This document shows positions 8,394-17,480 of a stretch of DNA of 64,000 nt, in pieces (the stretch's first letter is position 1; each line of letters begins with the position of its first letter). The position numbers were made by a program, and so were the translations under genes. A model generated the notes under the pieces. That model made no database searches, was not told the origin of the DNA, and worked only from the letters and a program-made list of their open reading frames with translations. The stretch is from Aliiroseovarius sp. Its GTDB lineage: Bacteria; Pseudomonadota; Alphaproteobacteria; Rhodobacterales; Rhodobacteraceae. The stretch covers positions 31,560 to 95,559 of the forward strand of contig NZ_JASBTN010000050.1 in assembly GCF_030148435.1 (NCBI RefSeq). Reading direction: 5' to 3'.

Positions 8394-11300
8394 TCAGCCG
8401 CCCACCGTGAGGCGGCGGAACAGACCCGGGCCGAACCGGTCCGACACCTGCGCCACGTCGATGTTGAACGTGGGCCCCACCCCGTCGGCCCCCTGCGCGG
8501 CGGCCGTATAGGTCCAGGCCGGCGTGACAACCGTTTCCTCGCGCAGGAGGCTCTCGCCATCCAGCACCCGCACAAGGTAGCTTTCGGCGCTTTCTCCCAG
8601 CGGCACCTCGGCATTCTGCCAGCTGTCGCCTTCGGACCGGGTGCGGCGGACCCAGCCCACATCGAGGTCTCCGCCATTGGCCGTGGCCTGAAGATGCACC
8701 GGCGCATAGGGGCGCAGCCCGATGCCGCTGAAGGCCTCAATCCGGTACTGGTAAACCGGGTCGTCATAGGGGCGCCCGGCGGGGCCGACGCGGTAATGGC
8801 GCGCCAACCCGCGTTCGTTCGCATTGAGCTGGATCTGCCCGACCGCATCATCCAGCAGCACGACATAGCTGCCGACCGGCCATTGATCCGGCATCAGCGC
8901 ATCGCTGCCCAGCTGTCCGCGCAGCCGGCCGGTAAGATCGTAGACGCCCTCCTCGACCAGGGTCGCGTCGGTAAACTGGAAGATCTCCCAGTTCGCGGGC
9001 GTCCCGTCCCCGATGGCCGCCAGGTTGGCGCCGTTCAGCACCTCGGTCAGAGAGGCGCTGTCCAGCGTGCCGTTCGACATGCGCAGGCGCAAGGCCGGGC
9101 CTTGGTCCACCAGCCCGGGGCGCGCGGCAAAAAGCGTGGATTCCGTGACCCCCATGGTGGCGTTGCCGGTCAGGAGCGTGTTGAGCTCATAACCCGCGTC
9201 CTGCCCCGCCGAATAGAGCGCGATCGAGCCCGGCCAGGGTTGCGAGACCACGCCCAGGTGCGGCGCGTGTTCGACCTCGTCGCCGGTGATCAGCGGCAGG
9301 TCCATGAACAGCGGGAAGGCCGGCACGGCGGGCACGAAGGGTTTCGGGCGCACCATCAGCTCTACCGCGTCCGACGGCTCGTACAGCCCCGGTTCGATGC
9401 GCACCGCATTCACCATGGCCACGCCGGACTGCTCGACATGGTCCAGGCGGTAGGTTTCGGAACCCGCCTCGGTCGCGATCTCGACCACGTCACCCGCCAT
9501 CACGCCGGTGGCAGAGGGCGGCAGGGCAAAACTGGCCCGGTCGCGCGCCACGCGGGCCTCGGCCAGCCAGCGTTCGGTGATCGCCTGACCCTCGCTTTGC
9601 AGCAGCACCAGTGGAAACTCGGATTGCGACACCGCGCGGCTGACCTCGTCGGGGAAGATAGCCTCGGAGGACCGCACCTCGTAGTCGCCCTCTGCCTCGA
9701 CGAAGTTCAACCGCACGCGTCCGGCCATGTCGGCGGTCGGCGCACGGGTCAGCGACAGGGTCACGTCCTGCTCGCCGGTAACGGCCAGCCCCTCCGGGTC
9801 CAGCACTTGGTCGGTGTTCCCGTTGCGCGAGGCAAAGACCAGCTTGCCTTCCCGTTCAGCCGCCTCGAACCCATAGGCCAGCATCAGGGGCTGCAACGCC
9901 GCCCGCGCGCCGGAGATCGAATTCACGGCGTAGCCGCGCACCACCCCGTGCAGCGCGCTCACGTCATAATCGGCAACACCGGACCGCTCACAGATCTCGC
10001 CCACGACCGAGGCCAGCGAACGCGCCGAAGCCCGCCCGTTCAGCCAATGGCCAAACGGGTAGTTCACACCGTCGCTCCACAGGTCGACATTGCCCGGGAA
10101 CCAGGGGAAGGGCCGCGCATCCCAGGCCCAGACATGAGCGCGCGACATGTCGATCATCTGCACGCCGGTCTCAACATCGGTGATGTTGTTGGCCGGATCG
10201 CCCCAGTAGTCAAACATGGCGCGCAGATACTGACGCTGGATATAGTCATCGCGCCGCCCGTTCGAGAATTTGGGCAGGCTGCTTTCGGAACTTTTTGGGT
10301 CGAGGAACTTGTTGGGCTGGTTGGTTCCCTTGTCGACGGCGGCGCAGCCCAGTTCGGTAAACCAGATCGGTTTCGAGCCGGGCAGCCATTGCGTCGGTGC
10401 TTCGCTGCGCACTCCCCCCACCCGTTCATGGTGCGTGCGGGTCCACCAGTTGGGAATGTCCTTTGCTCGCCAGACCCAGGGTTCATCATATGCGCCGTCG
10501 GTGATCGGTGTGCGCAGCTGAAGCTTTTCTGCCGCCTCGGTGCTGTAGAACCAGTCGTAGCCCTCACCGCCCTGGATATTGGATTTGAGGTAGTCGAGAT
10601 TGTAGATCGAACCATGGGCCGCATCCGCCTCGCCCTCCTCGTCGCGCCAATCCGACAGAGGCATGTAATTGTCGATGCCGATGAAGTCGATATTGTCGTC
10701 GGCCCAAAGCGGGTCGAGGTGGTAGAACAGGTCGCCCGACCCGTCCTGCGGGTGGTAGCCGAAATACTCCGACCAGTCGGCGGCATAGCCGATCTTGACC
10801 TCCGGCCCCAGGATCGACCGCACATCGGCGGCCAGTTGCACCAGCTGCGCCACCGCCGGAAAGCTGTTGCCCGCGCCCCGGATTTGCGTCAGCGACCGCA
10901 TTTCCGAGCCGATCAGGAAAGCATCCACGCCCCCCGCACTGGCACAGAGATGCGCGTAGTGCAGAATCATGCGGCGATAGGACCATTCGGCCGGGCCGGT
11001 GTAGTTGACGCCGTTCGCGGTCACGGTGAAATCGCCCGGCTGGGCCGTACCGAAGAAGGCGGCGACCTCGGCCTCGGCGGCGGCGGTCTGATCCGGCGTA
11101 TTGTCCTGACCGGGCGCGATCGACAGGGTCACGCGCCCGCGCCACGGCAGGTGCGGCTGGCCGGTCGCGCCGGTCCAGGGATCCGTCTGCGTATTGCCTT
11201 CGGTCTGGTCCATCAGGATGAACGGGTAGAACGTGACCGACTTGCCGCTGTCTGCCAGCGCCGTGATCGCCTCTTTCACCGACTGGTCGCAGGGCGTGCC

Positions 11301-12302
11301 GCCATAGATCAACGAACCGGCCGCATCGGTTGGCACCTCATCCGCCCCCGCACGGGCCACTCCCGAGACCATCCAGGGCATTTCCTTGCCATCTGACACG
11401 CGACTTTCCACCTTCGGACGCAGGGTGCAGCTGTTGGCACGCAGATCGTCGCCGAACCAGGACACAACAAGCGATGCCGCGCCGCAATTGGGCAGCTCGT
11501 CCGTCAGCACCTCCAGCGAGGTGTCGAAATCGGTCTTGCCCGACGGCGAGTTGCTGTTGGTCGCGACCGAGACCCCCGGCGCGCTCTGCCGCGTGACCTG
11601 GGTGGTGGCCAGGGCATATTCACCGCTACCGGGCATGATGGCCACGGCCTGGGTGCCGCGGGCAATTTCACCCTCCTGGGTGGGAGCCTCGGGGCGGACC
11701 ACCTCGAAATTCAGCTGCGGGATACGGTTGCCGAACCGGGTCACGTCCAGATCCTCGAACACCACATAGGCGATGCCACGATAGGCCGGCGCCTGGCCCG
11801 CGCCCTGCACCGCCTCGATCTTCGGGTCGGGCGACTGGTCCTCGCCGCCGGTATAGATGCGCATGTTCAGGTCCACGGGCGCGATTTCCGCGCCGTCGGC
11901 CCAGATCCTGCCGATCCGGGTGATTTCGCCCTCGCAAAGTGCCACGGCCAAGCTGACGGTATAGCTGTAGTCTACCGTCTTGGGACTGGGCGCCATGCCC
12001 TTGCCGCCGGAACGCGCCTTGTGTTCCTGGAATTTCGTCGCCCAGATCACCTGTCCCGCCACACGGGTGCGGCCATAGACCTGTGGCACCGGCGCCCCTT
12101 CGGAGGCCCCCATCAGGCGAAAGCGGTCGACTTTGCCCGTCTCGATCGGGTCGGAACCCGCGCCCAGCAGACTCTGGTCGATCACCCGGCCCAGAGTGGC
12201 CCCGATCGCCCGCCCGATCACCACCGAGCTCAGCCCCAGAACCCCGCCCCCGACCGAAGCTCCAAGCGCGGCCCCGGCCGCAGACAGAACAATCGTTGCC
12301 AT
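8394..12302 (-). CDS. GTA g15: tail-tip host-contact protein with TIM-barrel-like domain
   Basis: The 1302-residue protein at the distal end of the GTA tail, equivalent to RcGTA g15. The N-terminus is glycine-rich and hydrophobic (ASVGGGVLGLSSVVIG, roughly residues 14-29), followed by a baseplate-like region and a GTA TIM-barrel-like domain containing FIGIDNYMPLSDWR and KPIWFTELGCAAVDKG. The C-terminal half carries phage-tail beta domains. It is presumed to contact the recipient cell. Four bases separate its start from the g14 stop. It is the largest gene of the cluster and has no frameshift, which argues that the cluster is kept functional. Confidence 0.93.
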   Translation of the reverse strand: MATIVLSAAGAALGASVGGGVLGLSSVVIGRAIGATLGRVIDQSLLGAGSDPIETGKVDRFRLMGASEGAPVPQVYGRTRVAGQVIWATKFQEHKARSGGKGMAPSPKTVDYSYTVSLAVALCEGEITRIGRIWADGAEIAPVDLNMRIYTGGEDQSPDPKIEAVQGAGQAPAYRGIAYVVFEDLDVTRFGNRIPQLNFEVVRPEAPTQEGEIARGTQAVAIMPGSGEYALATTQVTRQSAPGVSVATNSNSPSGKTDFDTSLEVLTDELPNCGAASLVVSWFGDDLRANSCTLRPKVESRVSDGKEMPWMVSGVARAGADEVPTDAAGSLIYGGTPCDQSVKEAITALADSGKSVTFYPFILMDQTEGNTQTDPWTGATGQPHLPWRGRVTLSIAPGQDNTPDQTAAAEAEVAAFFGTAQPGDFTVTANGVNYTGPAEWSYRRMILHYAHLCASAGGVDAFLIGSEMRSLTQIRGAGNSFPAVAQLVQLAADVRSILGPEVKIGYAADWSEYFGYHPQDGSGDLFYHLDPLWADDNIDFIGIDNYMPLSDWRDEEGEADAAHGSIYNLDYLKSNIQGGEGYDWFYSTEAAEKLQLRTPITDGAYDEPWVWRAKDIPNWWTRTHHERVGGVRSEAPTQWLPGSKPIWFTELGCAAVDKGTNQPNKFLDPKSSESSLPKFSNGRRDDYIQRQYLRAMFDYWGDPANNITDVETGVQMIDMSRAHVWAWDARPFPWFPGNVDLWSDGVNYPFGHWLNGRASARSLASVVGEICERSGVADYDVSALHGVVRGYAVNSISGARAALQPLMLAYGFEAAEREGKLVFASRNGNTDQVLDPEGLAVTGEQDVTLSLTRAPTADMAGRVRLNFVEAEGDYEVRSSEAIFPDEVSRAVSQSEFPLVLLQSEGQAITERWLAEARVARDRASFALPPSATGVMAGDVVEIATEAGSETYRLDHVEQSGVAMVNAVRIEPGLYEPSDAVELMVRPKPFVPAVPAFPLFMDLPLITGDEVEHAPHLGVVSQPWPGSIALYSAGQDAGYELNTLLTGNATMGVTESTLFAARPGLVDQGPALRLRMSNGTLDSASLTEVLNGANLAAIGDGTPANWEIFQFTDATLVEEGVYDLTGRLRGQLGSDALMPDQWPVGSYVVLLDDAVGQIQLNANERGLARHYRVGPAGRPYDDPVYQYRIEAFSGIGLRPYAPVHLQATANGGDLDVGWVRRTRSEGDSWQNAEVPLGESAESYLVRVLDGESLLREETVVTPAWTYTAAAQGADGVGPTFNIDVAQVSDRFGPGLFRRLTVGG

Positions 12303-12305
12303 CAG

Positions 12306-12749
12306 TCAAATCCCCTTCGGAAATGCGAAACACGCCACGATGCGGCGCGCCCATGGAGCTGAGAGCGGGCTTTCGACCACCCCATGCCCCGAATAGGCGT
12401 GAATGAAAGTGGGGTGCGGACCGGTCCGGCCCACGATCCCCAGATGCTTGGCCACGGACCGGTCGCGCATGCGAAACAGGATCACGTCGCCGGTTGCCCG
12501 CTCGCCGACGGGCTTCTCGGACATATGGGACCGCGCGGCGGTCCAAAGGGTTTCCTCGCGCGAGGGCTCCGACCAGTCGGCCGTATAGGGCGGCACTTCC
12601 TGCGGTTCGCCGCCCAGCACCTCACGCCAGACCCCCCGGACCAATCCCAGACAATCGGTGCCCGCACCGCGTACGCTGGCCTGGTGACGATAGGGGGTTC
12701 CGATCCACCCCCGGGCGGCCTCGGCCAGCACATGGCCCCGATCAGTCAT
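12306..12749 (-). CDS. GTA g14: NlpC/P60-family cell-wall peptidase
   Basis: A 147-residue peptidase, probably at the tail tip to open the recipient peptidoglycan. The start at 12749 (MTDRGHVLAEAARGWIGTPY) overlaps the end of g13; an earlier in-frame ATG exists but gives a non-family N-terminus. The catalytic cysteine is C33 in GTDCLGLVRG and the catalytic histidine is H102 in KHLGIVG, the standard NlpC/P60 layout. It matches RcGTA g14 in place and length. Confidence 0.92.
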   Translation of the reverse strand: MTDRGHVLAEAARGWIGTPYRHQASVRGAGTDCLGLVRGVWREVLGGEPQEVPPYTADWSEPSREETLWTAARSHMSEKPVGERATGDVILFRMRDRSVAKHLGIVGRTGPHPTFIHAYSGHGVVESPLSAPWARRIVACFAFPKGI

Positions 12750-13671
12750 CGCCGCCCCCTGACCCCGCGGTTCCGGTCGATGCGACGACCAGAGCCCCCC
12801 CGCCATTTGTCGCGGGGGCGACCGGGGTTGTCATCAACCAATCCTCACCAGGAATGTGCGGAAAGCCGCGAAAGCTCACCGCGTTGTCAAATTTCAGGCG
12901 GCAGGTTTCGAACCGCTTGTCACATCCCGCCTGAATGCGCAGCATGTCCCCGGTCGAGACCGGTGCGCGCAATGCCTCCCAGAGTTCGATCTCGCGCCCG
13001 TCGGAGGACAGGCGGTCGTTCTTGACGACGCCCACCAACCCGGCAGCGGGACCGGTCAGCACCTCGAACCGACCTTTCTCGAACCAGCGATCCGTGAATC
13101 CCGACAATTCGGCAAAACGAAATATCACGCCAGCCTTGACCACTTCCACCGCGACCTCGGCCTGATAGCCGGGTACCGCGTCGAAATCGAAACCGCATCG
13201 TCCGTCGCCAAGGACCGCGCTGCACGGCGCCTGATAGGCGCGGCCCTGCGGCTGGTTCAGCGCCTCGGTCAGGCCCTGAAGTTCGGCCTGGAATCCCCCC
13301 GCCCCGCGCGTGACTTCGCCGATCGTACCGCGAAACTGCATGAGCCGCTGGTCGGTGTCGTTCCAGTTGACCAACCAGGCCTCAACCCGCGCACCATCAT
13401 AGCGACCGGCGCGAATGTCGGCTTCGCTCACCGAGGCGTCGGACAGCGCTCCCAGCGCTTCGGTATTGTCGATCGACAGCCCTGTGGTCTGCTGCAGCGC
13501 GCGTGCAGTCAGTCCGGTGTCGGCCTTGTAACGCGTGCCACCGAATGTCAGGTCCACGTCGTGGTCGGTAAATCCATGCACGGTGCCATCGCGCCGTTCC
13601 AGCCTGAAGCAGCGAGCGACCGAGGTCAGGCCGGAGGCGAGATGCGCCTCGAATTCTGCGGAAAGAGTCAT
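12742..13671 (-). CDS. GTA g13: baseplate hub protein (DUF2163 type)
   Basis: A 309-residue hub protein matching RcGTA g13. It starts DUF2163-style with FEAHLASGLTSVARCFRLERRDG. Four cysteines, C150, C159, C250 and C257, lie in two pairs (QAPCSAVLGDGRCGF and QAGCDKRFETC). The RcGTA hub was reported to hold an iron-sulfur cluster, and these four fit as its ligands; that is inference from the family. The start overlaps the g12 stop and the end overlaps g14. Confidence 0.92.
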   Translation of the reverse strand: MTLSAEFEAHLASGLTSVARCFRLERRDGTVHGFTDHDVDLTFGGTRYKADTGLTARALQQTTGLSIDNTEALGALSDASVSEADIRAGRYDGARVEAWLVNWNDTDQRLMQFRGTIGEVTRGAGGFQAELQGLTEALNQPQGRAYQAPCSAVLGDGRCGFDFDAVPGYQAEVAVEVVKAGVIFRFAELSGFTDRWFEKGRFEVLTGPAAGLVGVVKNDRLSSDGREIELWEALRAPVSTGDMLRIQAGCDKRFETCRLKFDNAVSFRGFPHIPGEDWLMTTPVAPATNGGGALVVASTGTAGSGGGDD

Positions 13672-14303
13672 CAGACACGCACCTCCACCACCGGCACATT
13701 GGGCACATCACCGGCCTTGAAACTGGCAACCGAGGTCTGAATCAGATCGGTGTCGAACCGCACCGGCACGTCAAACTCAAACCCGGCTGTGACCTCGGAA
13801 TTGATGTCGGGTGGCGTGTCGAAGGTGATCACTCCGGTCAAGAGGTCGATCTCCCAATGCAGGCCTTCCTGCAATTCAGAGCCCTGGTTGCCCACACGCA
13901 CCGTGCCGGGAACGGGTTTGGTGATCGGGCGGATATATTCGAACGCTCCCGAGGCATAGCGCTTGCTCAGCTGAAACTCGGTGGTCTCGCCGTCGCCCCA
14001 GGCAAGGACCTGGTCCTCGAAGCCGGGCGCGCTGTTGGGCAGTGTCGATTTGAAGTCCGACCAGTCCTTCCAGCGGAAACCGTAAAGCTGGCCACGGCGC
14101 GCCTCGAAAAAGGCGATCAGGGTCTCGATATCGTCCAGGCTGCGCATGCCGACACCGGCGTCGTAGCGGCGGCGCGAATGGGCCCAGGGCGTGTTGCGTT
14201 CTTCGAACCCGTTGGCCAGCGTCACCACCTCGGTACGCCGTTCCGGGCCACCCACCGAACCGAAGCTCAGATTGGGTGGAAAGCGGATGTCGTGGAAATT
14301 CAT
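13671..14303 (-). CDS. GTA g12: distal tail protein (DUF2460)
   Basis: A 210-residue DUF2460 protein opening with MNFHDIRFPPNLSFGSVGGPERRTE-type sequence, typical of distal tail proteins that join tube and hub. The motif FFEARRGQLYGFRWKDWSD is strongly conserved in the family. It lies between the tape-measure and hub genes, as in RcGTA. Its ribosome binding site is AAGGAGGG at 14308-14315, read on the minus strand. No anomaly is visible. Confidence 0.92.
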   Translation of the reverse strand: MNFHDIRFPPNLSFGSVGGPERRTEVVTLANGFEERNTPWAHSRRRYDAGVGMRSLDDIETLIAFFEARRGQLYGFRWKDWSDFKSTLPNSAPGFEDQVLAWGDGETTEFQLSKRYASGAFEYIRPITKPVPGTVRVGNQGSELQEGLHWEIDLLTGVITFDTPPDINSEVTAGFEFDVPVRFDTDLIQTSVASFKAGDVPNVPVVEVRV

Positions 14304-14320
14304 GTGTTACCCTCCTTCGC

Positions 14321-14983
14321 TCAGCGATGCCGCTGGCCGCGCGACAGGGCGCGGCTCATCTGGGCGGCAATCTGGCTCTGCGACCGCTGGAAGCTTGCCG
14401 CATCCGGGGTCGAGATGTTCATGGTGATGTTGACCGGGGCTGCATTCCCCCGCGCCTGCACGCCCAGGCGGCCATCGGCACCACGGGTGAGCGGCATGAT
14501 CGCCTCGGGACCAGCTTCGCCCATCAGACCCACGCCGCCGCGCATCGGGAAGGTCACCGGTCCCGAGACGATGCCGCCGGTGGCAAGGGGCGTGACCCGC
14601 CCCTGGCTGAAGGCCGCACCGTCGGCAAAGGGCAGAATCCCGTTCATGGCCCCGCCGACGGCGGCCCCGATCAGGTCCCCGAAATGGCCGGCCACCGGTC
14701 GGATTGCCGCGTTATAGGTCGCGTCGACCATGCTCTGCGCCACAGAGCGCAGCGCATCCGACAGTTTCATGCCGTCGAACACCAGCCCGTCAAAGGCCTT
14801 GCGCAACCCGCCCGAGATCCCGCGCGACAGCACGTTCACGTCGGTGCCCAGATCGGCCACCGTGGCCTGCATATTGCGCAGCTCCGTGTTGAAGGTCGCT
14901 GCCATCGCACCAGCCCCGCCCAGCGAAGTCTCCAGCGCATCAACCTCGGCGTCGAAGCCGCCGATTTCGTTGAACCGTGCCAT
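14321..14983 (-). CDS. GTA g11: short tape-measure protein
   Basis: A 220-residue protein with an N-terminal coiled-coil part (FDAEVDALETSLGGAGAMAATFNTELR) and a glycine-rich C-terminal region (GGIVSGPVTFPMRGGVGLMG, EAGPEAIMPLTRG) characteristic of tape-measure tails. Its small size agrees with the short tail of GTA particles compared with lambda-like phages. It starts 1 base after the g10.1 stop. Confidence 0.9.
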   Translation of the reverse strand: MARFNEIGGFDAEVDALETSLGGAGAMAATFNTELRNMQATVADLGTDVNVLSRGISGGLRKAFDGLVFDGMKLSDALRSVAQSMVDATYNAAIRPVAGHFGDLIGAAVGGAMNGILPFADGAAFSQGRVTPLATGGIVSGPVTFPMRGGVGLMGEAGPEAIMPLTRGADGRLGVQARGNAAPVNITMNISTPDAASFQRSQSQIAAQMSRALSRGQRHR

Positions 14984-14984
14984 T

Positions 14985-15215
14985 TCATTCTCCTTCGTTC
15001 AGTTGCGGTGCCGCGTCTGGCTGCCTGTCCGGAAAGGCGCGCGCCAGTTGTTCCAGCCGGGCGCGGCCCAGGGGCGCGCTGCCACCGCCGTCCTGGCCCA
15101 GCATCATCATCAGCTCGACCGGGGTGAGCACCCAGAACTCGGCCGGGCGCAGACCCAGCCCCTTCAGGCCCAGGCGCATCAGGGCGGGCCAGTCGAACCG
15201 CGGCGCCTCGCTCAC
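14985..15215 (-). CDS. GTA g10.1: tail assembly chaperone-like small protein
   Basis: A 76-residue protein with the conserved block LGLRPAEFWVLTPVELMMML, characteristic of the small GTA tail-chaperone family encoded after g10. Its start codon overlaps the g10 stop, so it is coupled to g10. In tailed phages the two-gene chaperone often uses a frameshift; here it is a separate overlapping gene. Confidence 0.87.
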   Translation of the reverse strand: MSEAPRFDWPALMRLGLKGLGLRPAEFWVLTPVELMMMLGQDGGGSAPLGRARLEQLARAFPDRQPDAAPQLNEGE

Positions 15216-15532
15216 GTCTCACCAGGCAGGGCAAAGGCCCGGGCCAGAAGCTGGCCCGCCACTTTCGCCGCTTCGACCGGCCCTCCGGAAATCTCGGCCG
15301 ACATCAGGTCGACAGGCTGGCCACGCCAGCCTCCGCCCCTCAGCCCGGCCACGATCAGCGCCAGCACGTCACGGGTGGAAAACCCGCCACTTTCGAACCG
15401 TTCGACCAGTTCGACGATCGAGCCCGTCTTAAGTGCCTCTTCCAGCTCGGCCAGCGCACCCAGCGTCAGCTTCAGCACATGGCGCTCCCCATCGATGATC
15501 AACGCCACCTCTCCCGTCCACGGATTGGCCAT
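15212..15532 (-). CDS. GTA g10: tail assembly chaperone-type protein
   Basis: A 106-residue protein beginning MANPWTGEVALIIDGERHVL and containing LTLGALAELEEALKTGSI. This is the GTA g10 family that is related to phage tail assembly chaperones (binding of tape-measure protein is presumed). It sits between the major tail protein and g10.1, with only 2 bases to g9 and an overlap with g10.1. Confidence 0.9.
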   Translation of the reverse strand: MANPWTGEVALIIDGERHVLKLTLGALAELEEALKTGSIVELVERFESGGFSTRDVLALIVAGLRGGGWRGQPVDLMSAEISGGPVEAAKVAGQLLARAFALPGET

Positions 15533-15534
15533 GA

Positions 15535-15948
15535 TCAGAACGCCGTAAAAGTCAGCTCGCCAGCGCTGGCCAGGCTGAGTTCATAGGTCGCCTCACCATT
15601 GTGGCTGCCGGCATATTCGATCGAAGTGATCATGAACGGGCCCTCGACCACGCCGAACTCGGGCACGATGACCTGAAAGCTCGGCACCTCGTTGTCGAAG
15701 AAGATCTGGCGCGCACGTTCGTCGGTGGTTTCGTCCTTGAACACACCCGAGCCCGAGATCGCGGCCGATTTGACCCCGGCCCCGCCAAGCAGCTCGCGCC
15801 AGCCGCCCTGGCTTTCCAGGCTGGTGACATCGACGCTTTCGGCGTTGAAGCTCAGGCGCGTGGCGCGCAGTCCCGCGATGGTCTCGAACGTGCCGGTATT
15901 GGTCATGTCGAGCTTGATGAGAAGGTCTTTGCCTTTCTGGGCAACCAT
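15535..15948 (-). CDS. GTA g9: major tail protein
   Basis: A 137-residue tail-tube protein, TP901-1-like, with the motif VTSLESQGGWRELL and a C-terminal YELSLASAGELTFTAF strand. It forms the stacked rings of the tail tube. The gene follows the tail terminator g8 after 22 bases, with AGTTATTCCTATGG around the start and no obvious strong ribosome binding site. Confidence 0.92.
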   Translation of the reverse strand: MVAQKGKDLLIKLDMTNTGTFETIAGLRATRLSFNAESVDVTSLESQGGWRELLGGAGVKSAAISGSGVFKDETTDERARQIFFDNEVPSFQVIVPEFGVVEGPFMITSIEYAGSHNGEATYELSLASAGELTFTAF

Positions 15949-15970
15949 AGGAATAACTCCGCTTTATCAA

Positions 15971-16381
15971 TCAGTTGTCTTGGACCTGCGCACGGAAGAC
16001 CAGGTCGATGCGACGCATGTCGTCATCCTCGACCCGCCGTGCCCGTGCACGATGGAAGTTCAGAGAGACCAGCACCCCTCGGGCCAGGACCAGCGAGGCA
16101 TCGACCAGCGCATCGCTGATCGCCACCGCGACCTCCTTGGCCTGCTGAAACCCCGCCGCATCGGTAACGACGCTGATGGTGAACTCATGCAGGGCGCCGT
16201 AGGTGGTCATGTCGGACCGCGCGCGCACGTCCTCCGGCCCCAGGCTCACATAGGTGCCCGAGACGATGCCCGGCGGCGCGCTGTCATAAATCGCCCCCGA
16301 GACCAGCCCGCCCAGGGTCGTATCCGCCACAAGCCGCTGGTAGACCGCCTGTTGCAGAGCCGCCGAAACGCCGTAACTCAT
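15971..16381 (-). CDS. GTA g8: tail terminator protein (DUF3168)
   Basis: A 136-residue DUF3168 protein (MSYGVSAALQQAVYQRLVAD...) that caps the tail and joins it to the head. The start at 16381 overlaps the g7 stop (ATGA) and has AGAGGAGG upstream. The frame is open further upstream, but that part is antisense to g7 and is not used. The motif YDSAPPGIVSGTYVSLGPED is family-typical. Confidence 0.92.
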   Translation of the reverse strand: MSYGVSAALQQAVYQRLVADTTLGGLVSGAIYDSAPPGIVSGTYVSLGPEDVRARSDMTTYGALHEFTISVVTDAAGFQQAKEVAVAISDALVDASLVLARGVLVSLNFHRARARRVEDDDMRRIDLVFRAQVQDN

Positions 16382-16716
16382 GCCGAGACCTCCTCTTGGC
16401 AGAAGCAGGTCAGGAACTGCGCCGTGTGGTCGCTTTCCGTCACCGCCAGAATGCGAAACAGCCGGTTGCCCGCACGAAAGCGTTGTTCGGGCTTGGGCCG
16501 CGAGGGGGCGCCATCCGGGGCAGCGCGCACGGTTATGCGCAACGCGATGGTCGAGACCGTCAGATGTTCGGCGCCCCGTTCCCGGCCGGTGCCCGGCTTG
16601 ATCTGCGCCCAGAGCACGCCGAGCTCGACCCAGCTGCGGTCGAAACCGCCCGCGCCGTCCGGCGTCATCTGCGCCTCTTCCAGGAGCAGCCTGCGGTTCA
16701 GGACCGGCCCGCTCAC
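16378..16716 (-). CDS. GTA g7: head-closure/stopper protein
   Basis: A 112-residue protein of the SPP1 gp16 / head-closure type (MSGPVLNRRLLLEEAQMTPD...GGFDRSWVELGVLWAQI). It is thought to seal the head after DNA packaging. It overlaps g6 by 4 bases and g8 by 4 bases. Order and length match RcGTA g7. Confidence 0.9.
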   Translation of the reverse strand: MSGPVLNRRLLLEEAQMTPDGAGGFDRSWVELGVLWAQIKPGTGRERGAEHLTVSTIALRITVRAAPDGAPSRPKPEQRFRAGNRLFRILAVTESDHTAQFLTCFCQEEVSA

Positions 16717-17315
16717 AGCGCACCTCCCCCGCCGAACAGGCGCACGGTGCGGTAGCGCTGGATCAGCATGTTCACACCATGGGGCATCACCCCGTCGTCC
16801 GACGCGCTGTCGTGACGGTGTTCGTAATAGTGGCCGGCCAGCAGCATGACCGCCTGGTTCAGATCCGCCGGGATGTCGACCCAGGCGGGGCCGAAACCGG
16901 CGTCGAAGGCGATCTCGACCTGGCCGCCGACCGGAATGGCGGGCAGCACGATCCCGGTGGATACCAGGCGCGGACGCTGCATGTCGGGTTCCAGCACATA
17001 ACGGTTGCTGGCGATCACCTCATCCACACCCAGGCGGTCGGTAATGCTCACGCCGGTTATGGCGCTGACCGGGGCCACCGGCAGGGCCTGGGCGGCCAGG
17101 TCGCGCCAGGCGGTCAGGGTCCAGCTGAAGGAACGGGTCAGGAGGATCTTGCCGGTGCGGGCCTCGATCGCGGCCATTGCGGCCCTCAGATAGGCCTCCA
17201 GCACGCCGTCCTGTACCCCGTCATCGGCAAACCCGGTGCCCAACCGCAGGTGGTCTTTGAATTCCGCGACCGGCAGAGCCGCGCCCGGCACTGTGGTCTG
17301 CTCGACTAACATCAT
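16713..17315 (-). CDS. GTA g6: head-tail connector/adaptor
   Basis: A 200-residue connector of the phage gp6/gp8 adaptor family. Key blocks are EFKDHLRLGTGFADDG, AIEARTGKILLTRSF and the C-terminal RYRTVRLFGG. There are two adjacent ATGs at 17315 and 17312, both within reach of GGAG, so the first residue is uncertain. It attaches beneath the portal. It follows the capsid gene after a 165-base gap. Confidence 0.92.
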   Translation of the reverse strand: MMLVEQTTVPGAALPVAEFKDHLRLGTGFADDGVQDGVLEAYLRAAMAAIEARTGKILLTRSFSWTLTAWRDLAAQALPVAPVSAITGVSITDRLGVDEVIASNRYVLEPDMQRPRLVSTGIVLPAIPVGGQVEIAFDAGFGPAWVDIPADLNQAVMLLAGHYYEHRHDSASDDGVMPHGVNMLIQRYRTVRLFGGGGAL

Positions 17316-17480
17316 GGATCATCTCCGAAATTCCGGGCCCCTCTCGTCAAAATCGGGTGGGATGGGCGCGCGCCTCCGTATTGCTCGGACGGAGGGGGAG
17401 CAGCTAGACAACACGGGGTCTTGGCGCGCGCCCGGGGAACGCACCCGGGGCTGCCCGGGCGCGAACTTCAGGAAGTCGGA
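17316..17480 (-). other. Intergenic gap between GTA g5 and g6
   Basis: This 165-base gap is the second longest inside the cluster. On the minus strand it contains a GC-rich hairpin (CCCGGG pairs at about 17440-17462) and a second one built on CCTCCGT / ACGGAGG at about 17376-17396. There is no ORF with a ribosome binding site. It may carry a processing site that raises capsid mRNA over downstream genes; this is inference. Confidence 0.5.

Noticed and set aside
8097..11396. 1099-codon plus-strand open frame across GTA g15
   Set aside because: Antisense to a well supported 1302-residue tail gene; no family resemblance and no ribosome binding site.
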